Positions 1-8,014 of a stretch of DNA of 47,872 bases are shown here, one piece after another. Below the pieces are notes generated by a model that saw nothing but the letters and a program-made list of their open reading frames with translations, searched no databases and was not told where the DNA came from. A program made the translations under genes and the position numbers. This stretch comes from Paenibacillus maysiensis (lineage in GTDB: Bacteria > Bacillota > Bacilli > Paenibacillales > Paenibacillaceae), in assembly GCF_000520815.1 (NCBI RefSeq), contig NZ_ASRY01000079.1, positions 1 through 47,872 of the forward strand. Direction: 5' to 3'. The stretch's first letter is position 1, and each line of letters begins with the position of its first letter.

Positions 1-1899
1 TGCGCCTGCTCGCCGATCCTCTGGCAGCTCGCTGTGCAACGCGGAGCTGTGCGGCAGGATGCCTTCGCTTGCGCCGATCCAGTAGACGCAAGGGAACTCC
101 AGTCCCTTGGCCCGGTGGATCGTCATAAGGCGGACAGCATCGCTGTCTTCCTCTCTGCGCAGCGATTCCATCTGACGGTGTCGCTCCGAAAGCTCGTCCG
201 CAAAGCTGACGAACGCCTCCACTGTGTCAAACCGCTTCGCCGCCGTTTCCAGTTCCTCCAGACTTTCCTGCATCGTTTCCTTATAATGAGTCCACGCGCC
301 CGTATCGCCGCTTTCCAAATATTTATCATAGAAAACGCGCCGCATTTCCTGAATGGCATAGGTCGGCTTCATGGTAGTGAGGCTGCGAATCAGCCGGATA
401 CGCTCCTTCACCTGTTCACGCTGAAAGTCGCGCAGCCGATCCCAGCGGCTGAGATGGATTAACGGATATTTTTTAGCCTGCTGCTTTTCCTCGCGCATAA
501 TCCATTCCATCCCCGCTTCACGGGAAACATACAGCGGCCCAAGAGTACTTGGAATGGATTCCATCCGCCGGGGGTTCAGCGACAGACGCAGGTGATCCAT
601 CAAGGGACGAATCAGGGATTGGTCATAAAATACCGCCCCAGCTCCGTACTGAATAAACGGTACATCCCGCATGATTAATTGCTCAAAAATAGAACGGCTT
701 CCGCTGGCTGTCCGGTGCAAAATAGCGATATCCCGGTAGCGAAGCGGACCTTCCTCTACCTGTCCGAGCAGATGTGTAACAATATGCGCCGCTTCTTCCT
801 CCGGTCCGGATGGTGTGGCAAACTGTGGGGGCAGGCCCTCACGTCCGGCAGCCGAAAGGCGCTTGGAGCGTCGGTGGACGTTTTTGGCGACAATGTTGGA
901 GCCCAGCCCCAAAATCCGCGCATCGCTGCGGTAATTAATATCAAGGGTAATGACCTTCGCATCCTTATAGACCTTGTCAAACTCCAGAATGGATTCCTGA
1001 CGCGCCCCGTTAAAGGTATAGATCGTCTGGTCATCATCACCGACGACCATCAGATTGCGGTGACGGGCAGCCAATCGCTGCACCATTTCATATTGCAGGG
1101 CATTCGTATCCTGAAACTCATCGACCATGATGTGGGAAAAACGCCGCTGAAGCGGTTGAAGTACATCCGGGTCACGCAGCAGAACGGAGGCACGCAGCAG
1201 AATATCGTCAAAATCCATTTTATTGCGCTCCTGTTTCCACGCTTCATAAGCGAGCATGGCACGCTTGGCATCCGATTCCTCGCGTACGGTTTCCGGCAGC
1301 TCGTCCGCGCTGCGTCCTTCCGCCTTCCATGCGGAGAGGGCGGACAGCAGGCTTTCAGGCTGGAACGCCTCGCTAAGCCCGAGCTGGCGCAGCATCATTT
1401 TCATAACGGTGTGCTGCGCCTGCGTTTCGCCGAATACTTCATCCTGCACGCCGCGATGCCGCAGCATCGCCAAAGCGAACGAGTGGAAGGTACGTGCTTG
1501 GACGGCACGTGCGGCAGCCGGGCGCACACCGGGCAGTCCTGCGATGCGCAGCTTCATTTCGGCAGCCGCCTTGCTGGTGAAGGTCACGAGCAGGATAGAC
1601 GATGCAGGAACATCCCGCAGCGCCATCAGGTAGCCAGCACGGGCGGCCAGCACGGTGGTTTTGCCGCAGCCTGCTCCGGCTAGTGTCAGCAGGGGGCCTT
1701 TACCATGACGGACAGCCTGAATTTGCGGGCGATTCAAGTGAATACCCGCGTTCTCCAAAGCTCTGAAATAAGCCGAGTCGCCGTCACTGTCAGATACCAG
1801 CGTTGAGCTGGTATCCATAGAAGCACGGCGGGCCTGCGGGCTCGACGTTGAATAAGGAACCCCGATAGGTCGGGGGTAAAAAGCAGGATTTGGGTCCAT
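1..1899 (-). CDS. UvrD/Rep-family ATP-dependent DNA helicase (3' end cut by window edge)
   Basis: The frame is open from the ATG at 1899 to base 1, giving 633 residues with no stop, so the C-terminus lies outside the window. After an unconserved N-terminal extension of about 55 residues comes helicase motif I with K80 (context LAGAGCGKTT), then motif Ia (LLVTFTSKAAAEMK) and, near the window edge, motif V (IHRAKGLEFPCVYW); motif VI would follow just outside. This is superfamily 1A, the UvrD/PcrA/Rep group, which unwinds DNA 3' to 5' in repair and replication restart. The Walker A loop has Cys where PcrA and UvrD have Thr (GCGKT rather than GTGKT), and the extension is unlike PcrA, so it is probably a paralogue and not the main PcrA. 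Family confidence is high; the precise role is unknown. Confidence 0.88.
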   Translation of the reverse strand, partial: MDPNPAFYPRPIGVPYSTSSPQARRASMDTSSTLVSDSDGDSAYFRALENAGIHLNRPQIQAVRHGKGPLLTLAGAGCGKTTVLAARAGYLMALRDVPASSILLVTFTSKAAAEMKLRIAGLPGVRPAAARAVQARTFHSFALAMLRHRGVQDEVFGETQAQHTVMKMMLRQLGLSEAFQPESLLSALSAWKAEGRSADELPETVREESDAKRAMLAYEAWKQERNKMDFDDILLRASVLLRDPDVLQPLQRRFSHIMVDEFQDTNALQYEMVQRLAARHRNLMVVGDDDQTIYTFNGARQESILEFDKVYKDAKVITLDINYRSDARILGLGSNIVAKNVHRRSKRLSAAGREGLPPQFATPSGPEEEAAHIVTHLLGQVEEGPLRYRDIAILHRTASGSRSIFEQLIMRDVPFIQYGAGAVFYDQSLIRPLMDHLRLSLNPRRMESIPSTLGPLYVSREAGMEWIMREEKQQAKKYPLIHLSRWDRLRDFQREQVKERIRLIRSLTTMKPTYAIQEMRRVFYDKYLESGDTGAWTHYKETMQESLEELETAAKRFDTVEAFVSFADELSERHRQMESLRREEDSDAVRLMTIHRAKGLEFPCVYWIGASEGILPHSSALHSELPEDRRAGA

Positions 1900-1936
1900 G
1901 ATCCTGAAACCCCTTTCGCTTATAAAATCTTCCATT

Positions 1937-1966
1937 TTCACAAATGGGGGTAGTTTTTGGTATGAT
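1937..1966 (+). promoter_or_regulatory. Candidate sigma-A promoter for the zinc-ribbon gene, long leader
   Basis: TTCACA (1937-1942), an 18-bp spacer and TATGAT (1961-1966) match the vegetative consensus 5/6 and 5/6. It points to the zinc-ribbon gene and would give a leader of about 235 nt (1973-2209). I found no recognised riboswitch or reading frame in that leader. The 310 bases between the helicase and the next gene hold nothing else I can support. Confidence 0.45.
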
Positions 1967-2209
1967 AGAGTTCTAGTCAGCATGAGCTGATCTTGAGAAC
2001 AAGACAATAGACTGAAATATATGCTGAAACGCATGCGGGTCTGAACAGATTGTTAGAATGTCAGAACGTTGCCGCGGATGCTTGCATCCTTTCAAAAGGC
2101 GATATGACCGCATTCCATTATACAGGAGTTCGAGGCTTGCCAACAGAAAAAAACTTGGGATATATGCACGGTACGGGGAAATCCGGCTGGATATAGGGAG
2201 GAAATCACG

Positions 2210-3064
2210 ATGAAGCTGATTCAACGTATTAAGGAAGGCGCTAATCGCGCTACAGAAAAGGCACAGCATGCTGTCGAGATTAGTAAAATAAATTCACAAA
2301 TTACAGCGATTCAGCAGGAAATGGATGTTCATTTTTTGCGAATGGGTCAAATTTTTTATGAAGGCTACCGGGCATCCGATATGTCGGTGGCAGAAAAGGA
2401 AATGACACAGCTATCTACCGCTTGTGATGAGCTACAGGATGAAATTGACGAGCTGCGCGGTAGAATTGCAGAGCTGAAAAATGCTCATTTATGCACCTGT
2501 GGAGCTGTTGTGCCGCTGGATGCGAACTTTTGCCCGAAATGTGGACGTAAGCTGAATGAGGGACAGGCGGCTTCCAAGCAAGTGGCTGCCGTGCGCGAAG
2601 AGGCGCCAACAAGCGTATATTCGTTTGATCTGCGCAAGCAGGAAGAACCAGCCAAGGGTTCTGAGCCTGCCTACAATAATTATGAAGAACATGAGCCGTA
2701 TGATCAACATGGACTGGAGCAGGATGAGCTGCATGAAACACATGAACCATCCAGCTTGGAACGCAACTATACGGTGTCCGATTTTACACCGGAAGAAAAA
2801 GCGGCCTTCGATGAAGAGTGGGAGCGTCGTCGTCAGGAAGAGCTGGAGCAAGAGCATCGCCGTCTGGAGGAGCTGGAACGTGAACGGGAGCGTCAGGAGG
2901 AACTGGACGAGCGCATTCGGTACTGGAAGGCTAATAACTCCGAGGCAGAGAAGCCGGCAACTCCGGCTGCGCAGGTACGCGAGAATGTGAAATGCCAAAT
3001 TTGCACAGCTGAGCTGCCCAAAGGCTCCAAGTGGTGCCCGCGTTGCGGAGCTGAACAGATTTGA
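2210..3064 (+). CDS. Coiled-coil protein with two zinc ribbons
   Basis: Encodes 284 residues, started by ATG with a good Shine-Dalgarno (AGGGAGGAAATC). Residues 1-90 are predicted alpha-helical with heptad character. A first zinc ribbon follows at about 91-115 (CTC then CPKC). The middle is a long, highly charged Glu/Arg/Gln stretch that looks like a coiled coil (about 195-240). A second ribbon closes the protein at about 262-281 (CQIC and CPRC). Proteins of this layout are usually annotated as zinc-ribbon domain proteins; the ribbons are likely structural or for protein or nucleic-acid contacts. No enzyme motif is visible. It is followed at once by a TrmB-type regulator, which suggests cotranscription. 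The biochemical function is not known. Confidence 0.85.
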   Translation: MKLIQRIKEGANRATEKAQHAVEISKINSQITAIQQEMDVHFLRMGQIFYEGYRASDMSVAEKEMTQLSTACDELQDEIDELRGRIAELKNAHLCTCGAVVPLDANFCPKCGRKLNEGQAASKQVAAVREEAPTSVYSFDLRKQEEPAKGSEPAYNNYEEHEPYDQHGLEQDELHETHEPSSLERNYTVSDFTPEEKAAFDEEWERRRQEELEQEHRRLEELERERERQEELDERIRYWKANNSEAEKPATPAAQVRENVKCQICTAELPKGSKWCPRCGAEQI

Positions 3065-3129
3065 CGCAGCCGAACAGGCTGCCGCAGGACATGGACAGAA
3101 CGCCGGGCAGCATAGGGGGAACAGAACAT

Positions 3130-3918
3130 ATGGAGCGTTTGCTGCATCATCTGCGGAATCTGGGATTTACGGAAATGGAAGCCAAAGTTATGGTCGAGCT
3201 ATCGAGGCAAAATGCGGCCTCCGGCTATGAAGTCGCCAAGCGTCTGGGTGCATCACGCTCCAACGTATACGCGGCTTTGCAGCGTCTGGCCGGGCAGGGG
3301 TATCTCAGGGCGAGTGCGGGAGAACCTGTGCGTTACAGTATGCTACCGTCGGGTGAGCTGACCCGGATGATTGAAGGGCAGTTGCAGGAGTCCCTGCGTG
3401 CGGTTGAGAAGGAAATGCCCAGAGCAGAGCCGACCAAGCCCACCTTTTATAACGCGGAAGGCGACCGGAATGTGCTGGAAAGCCTGACACGTGAGCTTGA
3501 ACGGGCGGAGCATGAGATTGTGCTGGATTTGTGGCGTGAGGAAGCTGAACTGCTACGGACAGAGCTGGAAAAAGCCGAAAAACGGGGTGTACGTCTGCTA
3601 TGGTCCTGCGATAACGGAGAAAGTGTGCTTGGGCCATGGCTGCCGCGTGCGTCTCATGAGGCCGGACAGGAGCCGACGGGACGCAAATTTTCTTTTGTCA
3701 TTGATCGGCGCTGGTGCATGCTGGGCATGCGGGGAGAGAATTACCCGACACAGGCGCTCATTACCGAGCACCCGGTGATGACAGGACTGCTGCTGAATCA
3801 TTTTGCCCAGGATCTGATTCTATATGAGCTGGAGCATGACATGGGCAGCGAGCTGTCGACCCGGTATGGCTGGCGGTATGAGGGCATTATCAGTAAATAT
3901 ATGTCGGCTGGAGAATAA
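3130..3918 (+). CDS. TrmB-family transcriptional regulator
   Basis: A 262-residue protein from the ATG at 3130, which has an AGGGGGA ribosome site about nine bases upstream. The frame is also open back to a TTG at 3061 overlapping the previous stop, but the family domain begins just after MERLLHHLRNLGF, so I prefer the ATG. Residues 1-75 are a winged helix (LGFTEMEAKVMVELSRQ, then VAKRLGASRSNVYAALQRL) typical of TrmB. The C-terminal half resembles the phospholipase-D-like effector domain of TrmB proteins, which often bind sugars. The ligand cannot be read from sequence. It probably shares a transcript with the zinc-ribbon gene. Confidence 0.82.
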   Translation: MERLLHHLRNLGFTEMEAKVMVELSRQNAASGYEVAKRLGASRSNVYAALQRLAGQGYLRASAGEPVRYSMLPSGELTRMIEGQLQESLRAVEKEMPRAEPTKPTFYNAEGDRNVLESLTRELERAEHEIVLDLWREEAELLRTELEKAEKRGVRLLWSCDNGESVLGPWLPRASHEAGQEPTGRKFSFVIDRRWCMLGMRGENYPTQALITEHPVMTGLLLNHFAQDLILYELEHDMGSELSTRYGWRYEGIISKYMSAGE

Positions 3919-3926
3919 AATAAGAA

Positions 3927-4559
3927 TTATAAAGCAGGAAGTTCCATCAGAGCCCGGCATATAGATGTAATGTATCCGGCCTTATGAGGCACGAATTGAT
4001 CCGATGTGATCAGGCGGCGATGCTGTTCGGGGTTCGGCCCCGAGGATATGCCGTTGGCTTCGAGAAAAGGAATGCGTCCTTCAAAGAGGGCAAGTGCTTG
4101 TTCGAGGTCTGCTTCGTACAGCCCGGCCACTTCTTCTTGCTGGAGACGATAGTTCTCCAATGGCTGGTTCGACAGTAAACCAAACACCGAGCTGACCTCG
4201 CGGTCCCAAAAAGATATGCCCTGTGCGGTTCCTTTGCTCTCATACCGAACGGTCATCAGCGGTGTCAATGAGGCAAAAGGAACGTGAATGCCGAGTTCTT
4301 CCTCCAGCTCACGCGCTGCCTGAGATACATCTTCACCTGCCGTTAAATGGCCCGCTGCCGTAATATCGTAGTAGCCGGGGAAGGTGTCCTTCGTATCCTG
4401 GCGCTGTTGAAAGAGCAAGCGGCGGCCTGTTGAGGTGTCTCGTGCCAGCCAGCAGTGAAAGGTATGGTGCCAGTATCCCTTGGCGTGTGCATCTTGGCGG
4501 GCAGCTGTGCCAAGGGGCTTATCTTCATCGTCATAGATGTCCAGAAGCTCGCTAGTCAT
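3927..4559 (-). CDS. Nudix hydrolase, IPP-isomerase-like subgroup
   Basis: A 210-residue protein with a strong ribosome site (GAGGAGG) before its ATG. The Nudix box is at about residues 70-91 (GHLTAGED then ARELEEELGI), with the metal-binding REXXEE core intact. The N-terminus (LLDIYDDEDKPLGTAARQDAHAKGYWHHTFHCWL) is typical of the subgroup related to isopentenyl-diphosphate isomerase, often annotated as NUDIX domain-containing hydrolase. It should cleave a nucleoside-diphosphate-linked substrate; which one cannot be told. It converges on the TrmB gene with only 8 bp between stops. Confidence 0.85.
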   Translation of the reverse strand: MTSELLDIYDDEDKPLGTAARQDAHAKGYWHHTFHCWLARDTSTGRRLLFQQRQDTKDTFPGYYDITAAGHLTAGEDVSQAARELEEELGIHVPFASLTPLMTVRYESKGTAQGISFWDREVSSVFGLLSNQPLENYRLQQEEVAGLYEADLEQALALFEGRIPFLEANGISSGPNPEQHRRLITSDQFVPHKAGYITSICRALMELPAL

Positions 4560-4585
4560 CGTGGTTCCTCCTCATTATAAGCAGA

Positions 4586-4605
4586 TGTAAAAGGTCTATT
4601 TTACA
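4586..4605. promoter_or_regulatory. Inverted repeat, possible operator between divergent genes
   Basis: TGTAAAA, six bases, TTTTACA: a perfect 7-bp inverted repeat lying 27 bp upstream of the Nudix start and before the divergent gene at 4733. Such placement suits a dimeric repressor or activator. The cognate regulator is not identified. Confidence 0.35.
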
Positions 4606-4732
4606 GTATAACGTGTTTTCCGTCCTGACGATATGAAGGCGGTTATGGAATGTGAAATGGGGTTTGGGGTATGCTGGGAACATGGACATTTACGCCATAA
4701 AATAGGTATAAGATCGAAAGGAGCGATTTTAC

Positions 4733-5026
4733 ATGGAATGTATCGTACATTTTCGGGTCATGCATCCGGAAGAGCCCAAGGAGCTGCGCGGACTGATTAT
4801 GCTGGAAAGCGGAGGCAAGCCGGGTATCGAGCAAATCACGGATATGTTCAAAAATATGGGTTATGATGTCCGTCCGGACAATCCGGAGGAACTGATTTTC
4901 AAGCCAGTCGATGCCAGAGCGAATTATACATATATCCGGGTTATTGAGCTGGATACGGGTGAGGAAGTCTATCAGGAAGACCGGGATTTACGTGCGATCC
5001 TGGAAACCTTGCTGAATAAGCATTAA
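4733..5026 (+). CDS. Small conserved-looking hypothetical protein
   Basis: A 97-residue protein started at ATG with AAAGGAG eight to nine bases upstream. It is acidic and soluble with no membrane segment or Cys/His cluster. A mixed alpha/beta pattern is visible, with strand-like segments at the start (ECIVHFRV) and in the second half (TYIRVIELDTGEEVYQ). I do not recognise the family. It stands between the Nudix hydrolase and a phosphatase and may be cotranscribed with the latter (48-bp gap). Confidence 0.7.
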   Translation: MECIVHFRVMHPEEPKELRGLIMLESGGKPGIEQITDMFKNMGYDVRPDNPEELIFKPVDARANYTYIRVIELDTGEEVYQEDRDLRAILETLLNKH

Positions 5027-5074
5027 GAGATCAAGCTATCCTGTTGTCATTTCATAGGAACGGAGAAAAGAAAT

Positions 5075-5776
5075 ATGAGATTGTATATCATTCGGCACGC
5101 AGATCCTGATTATCCGAACAATACCATAACTCCGGAAGGGCACTTAGAGGCTCAGGCATTGGCCAAAAGGCTGTCCAGTCACGGACTGGACCGTATTTAT
5201 GCTTCTCCTATGGGGCGTGCGCTGGATACGATGCGTTACACCGCCGAGTCTCTCGGGATGAATCATGAAGTAGAGCACTGGACGCAGGAGTTGGGCTTGA
5301 AGCTGGAGGAAACTCCCTACGGCCGTCTCTCTCATTGGGATTTACCCGGTGAAGTGATTCGCTCCGAGGTGCCTCTGCCAACTCATGACTCCTGGAAGGA
5401 GATTTCCTATTATCAGGGAACGCAAAGTCCTGAAACGTTCGAGCAGCTAAAGCTTCATTCCGATGAATTCTTGAAGCGTCAAGGCTTTGAGCGGGTTGGG
5501 GGTAAATATCGGATTTTGAAGCATACTGAGGACCGGGTGGCCGTATTTTGCCATGGCGGCTTCGGACTGACCTGGCTTGCCCATCTGTTGGAGCTGCCAC
5601 TGGCCCTGGTCTGGTCCGGTTTCTGGATGCCGCCTAGCTCCGTAACCACGATCTTGTTTGATGAGCGTTCCAAGGAGTGGGCGACTCCCCGTTGCATCGG
5701 CTTCGGTGACGTCTCCCATCTATACGCAGAGGGCTTACCCGTCAGGCCCCGCGGCATCATCACCAATTTTAGCTGA
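5075..5776 (+). CDS. Histidine phosphatase family protein (phosphoglycerate-mutase-like)
   Basis: A 233-residue protein. The catalytic RH signature is at the N-terminus (LYIIRHADPDYP, His8 as phospho-acceptor), followed by the conserved segment IYASPMGRALDTM and the second catalytic His in VAVFCHGGFG at about residues 154-160. The usual RHG is RHA here, common in the broader branch-1 phosphatase family. It probably dephosphorylates a small phosphorylated metabolite; the substrate is unknown. The ribosome site is GGAG with a spacing of about ten. A strong hairpin terminator follows 22 bp after the stop. Confidence 0.85.
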   Translation: MRLYIIRHADPDYPNNTITPEGHLEAQALAKRLSSHGLDRIYASPMGRALDTMRYTAESLGMNHEVEHWTQELGLKLEETPYGRLSHWDLPGEVIRSEVPLPTHDSWKEISYYQGTQSPETFEQLKLHSDEFLKRQGFERVGGKYRILKHTEDRVAVFCHGGFGLTWLAHLLELPLALVWSGFWMPPSSVTTILFDERSKEWATPRCIGFGDVSHLYAEGLPVRPRGIITNFS

Positions 5777-5798
5777 TCAAGCCTTCAATACTATAATC

Positions 5799-5838
5799 AA
5801 AGCGGCTTAGACGTTGCATCGTCTAAGCCGCTTTTTGT
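5799..5838. terminator. Strong intrinsic terminator, probably bidirectional
   Basis: A perfect 15-bp stem (5799-5813 with 5820-5834) and 6-base loop; the stem is A-rich at one end and T-rich at the other, so it can serve the phosphatase gene on + and mscL on the minus strand. Confidence 0.9.
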
Positions 5839-5883
5839 AGTCATATGTGTGGTTCTTGACGGACGTTTCCCGGCTGAAACCAG

Positions 5884-6378
5884 TTAGTGTGCTTCTACGT
5901 AACCTTCCAGCTTGGAAGTGCAGTGTGCACAACGGGTTGCAGCCTTAGGAATTTCCGACAGGCAGTGTGGGCACTCCTTGGTCGTTTTTTCCTGAGGGGG
6001 TTTTTCCTCCTCTTTACGCTTGAGCATATTAATCCCTTTGACCAGCAGGAATACGCAGAAGGCCACGATCATAAAGTCCAGCAGGACGTTAATGAACTGA
6101 CCATAGGCAAGAACTGCGATTCCCGCTTCTTTGGCCTGTGCCAAAGTCATGCGTGTACCGTCAGCATTCAAAGGCTCGGCAGTTCTTAAAGCTACGTATA
6201 AGTCCGGAAAATTCATGCCGCCCAGAAGCTTACCAATCGGAGGCATAATAATATCGTTGACTACAGAAGTGACAATCTTGCCAAACGCTCCACCGATGAT
6301 AACACCGACCGCGAGATCGATCACGTTACCCCGTACAGCGAATTCTTTAAACTCATTAATGAAACCTTTTCCGCTCAT
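5884..6378 (-). CDS. mscL: Large-conductance mechanosensitive channel with C-terminal zinc ribbon
   Basis: A 164-residue protein from ATG 6378 (AGGTG nine bases upstream; an in-frame GTG at 6390 is the alternative). The N-terminus [44 protein letters not shown] is the hallmark MscL amphipathic helix plus TM1, and the second membrane helix is [23 protein letters not shown]. MscL is a homopentameric tension-gated pore that releases solutes on hypo-osmotic shock. After TM2 the usual charged helix is followed by a zinc-ribbon-like module (CPHC, then CAHC) in the last 30 residues, on the cytoplasmic side. That tail is absent from the well-studied E. coli and Mycobacterium MscL. Confidence 0.95.
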   Translation of the reverse strand: MSGKGFINEFKEFAVRGNVIDLAVGVIIGGAFGKIVTSVVNDIIMPPIGKLLGGMNFPDLYVALRTAEPLNADGTRMTLAQAKEAGIAVLAYGQFINVLLDFMIVAFCVFLLVKGINMLKRKEEEKPPQEKTTKECPHCLSEIPKAATRCAHCTSKLEGYVEAH

Positions 6379-6467
6379 GTGAGTGCGCACCTACTTTTCA
6401 TAAAATCATTTATTTATAATACATGCTATGCCAGCGGAGGGCAATTCCAAATTGATGTATTGCATGT

Positions 6468-6494
6468 TGTCACAAAATCACATGTTCACTTGTC
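6468..6494 (+). promoter_or_regulatory. ECF41-type promoter
   Basis: TGTCACA (6468-6474), a 16-bp spacer and TGTC (6491-6494). The published ECF41 target motif, as I recall it, is TGTCACA-N16-CGTC; only the first base of the -10 element differs. It lies 35 bp before the decarboxylase-like gene that precedes the ECF41 sigma gene, as expected for autoregulation. Confidence 0.72.
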
Positions 6495-6528
6495 TTCTAG
6501 GTGTAAACCAATAATGGAGGCGATGATC

Positions 6529-6972
6529 GTGAGTTTAAGATTGAATTACAGAGCAGTGAGTCCAAGTACGTTTAAGGCGATGATGGAGATGGAAAAATAT
6601 ATTTCCGGACGTTTTACAGACAAGGTGCTGTACGAACTGCTGAAAATTAGAGTATCCCAGATCAACGGGTGTTCTTATTGTTTGGACATGCATGCCAAGG
6701 ATCTATTGAAACTGGGGGATTATGGTGATCACATTTTGCAGTTGGCCCTATGGCGGGAGGTTCCTTTGTTCACGGAAAAAGAACGTGCTATGCTTGAATT
6801 AGCTGAAGCGGTTGCCCGCATTTCTGAACAAGGGGTATCTACGGATCTGTATAATCGGGTTAGAGAACATTTTAGTGAGGAAGAATATGTGGATTTAATT
6901 ATGGCGGTTAACGTTATTAACAGTTGGAACCGGATTGCCATTGCGACGGGGATGTATCCGGGTAGTCTTTAA
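6529..6972 (+). CDS. Carboxymuconolactone decarboxylase (AhpD-like) family protein, ECF41 partner
   Basis: A 147-residue protein. I chose GTG 6529 because GGAGG ends eight bases upstream; the in-frame ATG 6523 is too close to that site. The redox motif CSYCLDMH (CxxC plus His) at about residues 44-51 is that of AhpD-type carboxymuconolactone decarboxylase proteins, which act as thiol peroxidases or related oxidoreductases. It sits 19 bp before an ECF41 sigma factor. This pairing is the standard ECF41 arrangement and makes the gene the likely sole or main target of that sigma factor. The physiological signal is unknown. Confidence 0.9.
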   Translation: MSLRLNYRAVSPSTFKAMMEMEKYISGRFTDKVLYELLKIRVSQINGCSYCLDMHAKDLLKLGDYGDHILQLALWREVPLFTEKERAMLELAEAVARISEQGVSTDLYNRVREHFSEEEYVDLIMAVNVINSWNRIAIATGMYPGSL

Positions 6973-6991
6973 TCGAACAGGAGGCCATACT

Positions 6992-7921
6992 TTGACTGGC
7001 AAAGAATACGGAATTGGACAAGAATCGGCAGCGTTAAGTCTGGAGGAGCTATATCAAAAATATCGCAAATATTCTTTTGCCATTGCTTATCGAATGCTTG
7101 GGACGGTGACGGATGCCGAGGATGTAGTTCAAGACTGCTTTGTCGAGTTGAAGAAAAAGCCCCTGGATGACTTACAGAATCCCAAAGCCTATGTAGCTAA
7201 AATGACGATGAATCGGTGTCTGAATCTGCTGAACTCTGCCCGTAAGCAAAGGGAGACGTATGTTGGACAGTGGCTGCCGGAGCCGCTTGGTGAGAGCGCA
7301 GATCTTCCAGCGGATTGGCTGGAGCGTAAAGATATGATATCTTACGCTTTTCTGGTTCTGCTGGAGCAGCTCAAGCCGATGGAACGGGCTGTTTTTGTGC
7401 TCAGGGAAGCTTTTCAATATGACTATAAAGAGATCGCGGAATTACTGGGAAAGACAGAGAGTAACTGCCGTCAATTGTTCAGTCGCTCCCGCCGTCTTCT
7501 CGCCTCCGAGGAATCTGCCTATACCGGTCCGGTAAGCAGCAATATAATGAGTCCTTCCAGAATAAAGGTACTGGAACGTTTTACAGCCGCCTTTCTCGCC
7601 TACGATGTGACTGCTATGCTGGAGCTGCTGGCTGAACAGCCCGCATTTGTGGCAGATGGCGGAGGTAATGTGCATACGGTGATGAGACCTATGGTCGTGC
7701 GCAAAGGCGTTCTCGCCCTGCTGACCTCTCGCCGGGTATTAACCGTACTACGGGAGAGAGAGCTGGTCCGCGCCGTCATCAATGGTGAGGTACAGCTCGT
7801 ATTCCTGAAGGAAGGCACAGTGAGGGAGGTCTTATGCATCAGTCTGACACCGGACGGGGAGCATATTCAGGATTTTTACTTAATGATCAATCCGGACAAG
7901 CTGGGGCATATTCGTGTATGA
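6992..7921 (+). CDS. ECF41-group RNA polymerase sigma factor with SnoaL-like C-terminal extension
   Basis: A 309-residue protein started by TTG 6992, seven bases after AGGAGG. Region 2 (about 15-80: YQKYRKYSFAIAYRMLGTVTDAEDVVQDCFVEL) and region 4 (about 125-170) are typical ECF domains. Three group hallmarks are present: WLPEPL in the linker (about residue 95), DGGG in the extension (about 221) and NPDKL near the end (about 299). In ECF41 proteins the SnoaL/NTF2-like extension replaces an anti-sigma factor and tunes activity in cis. There is no anti-sigma gene nearby, consistent with this. It is transcribed with the AhpD-like gene from the promoter at 6468. Confidence 0.93.
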   Translation: MTGKEYGIGQESAALSLEELYQKYRKYSFAIAYRMLGTVTDAEDVVQDCFVELKKKPLDDLQNPKAYVAKMTMNRCLNLLNSARKQRETYVGQWLPEPLGESADLPADWLERKDMISYAFLVLLEQLKPMERAVFVLREAFQYDYKEIAELLGKTESNCRQLFSRSRRLLASEESAYTGPVSSNIMSPSRIKVLERFTAAFLAYDVTAMLELLAEQPAFVADGGGNVHTVMRPMVVRKGVLALLTSRRVLTVLRERELVRAVINGEVQLVFLKEGTVREVLCISLTPDGEHIQDFYLMINPDKLGHIRV

Positions 7922-7943
7922 GCAGAAAAAGCCGACAAGCTAC

Positions 7944-7980
7944 AAAAACCTTGATTCCTTCTCAGGATCAAGGTTTTTGC
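7944..7980 (+). terminator. Intrinsic terminator after the ECF41 operon
   Basis: AAAAACCTTGA pairs with TCAAGGTTTTT (7944-7954 with 7968-7978), 22 bp after the sigma factor stop; T-rich sequence continues to 7986. It may also serve the convergent DUF4870 gene. Confidence 0.8.
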
Positions 7981-8014
7981 TGTTTTTAAATCTTGGTTAA
8001 ATACACATACGTTC

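Noticed and set aside
679..1683. Long plus-strand reading frame of 334 codons
   Set aside because: It lies opposite the UvrD-like helicase, whose motifs I, Ia and V are clear on the minus strand; it has no family features.
2893..3150. Minus-strand frames opposite the zinc-ribbon gene
   Set aside because: Low-complexity shadows of the coiled-coil region without ribosome sites.
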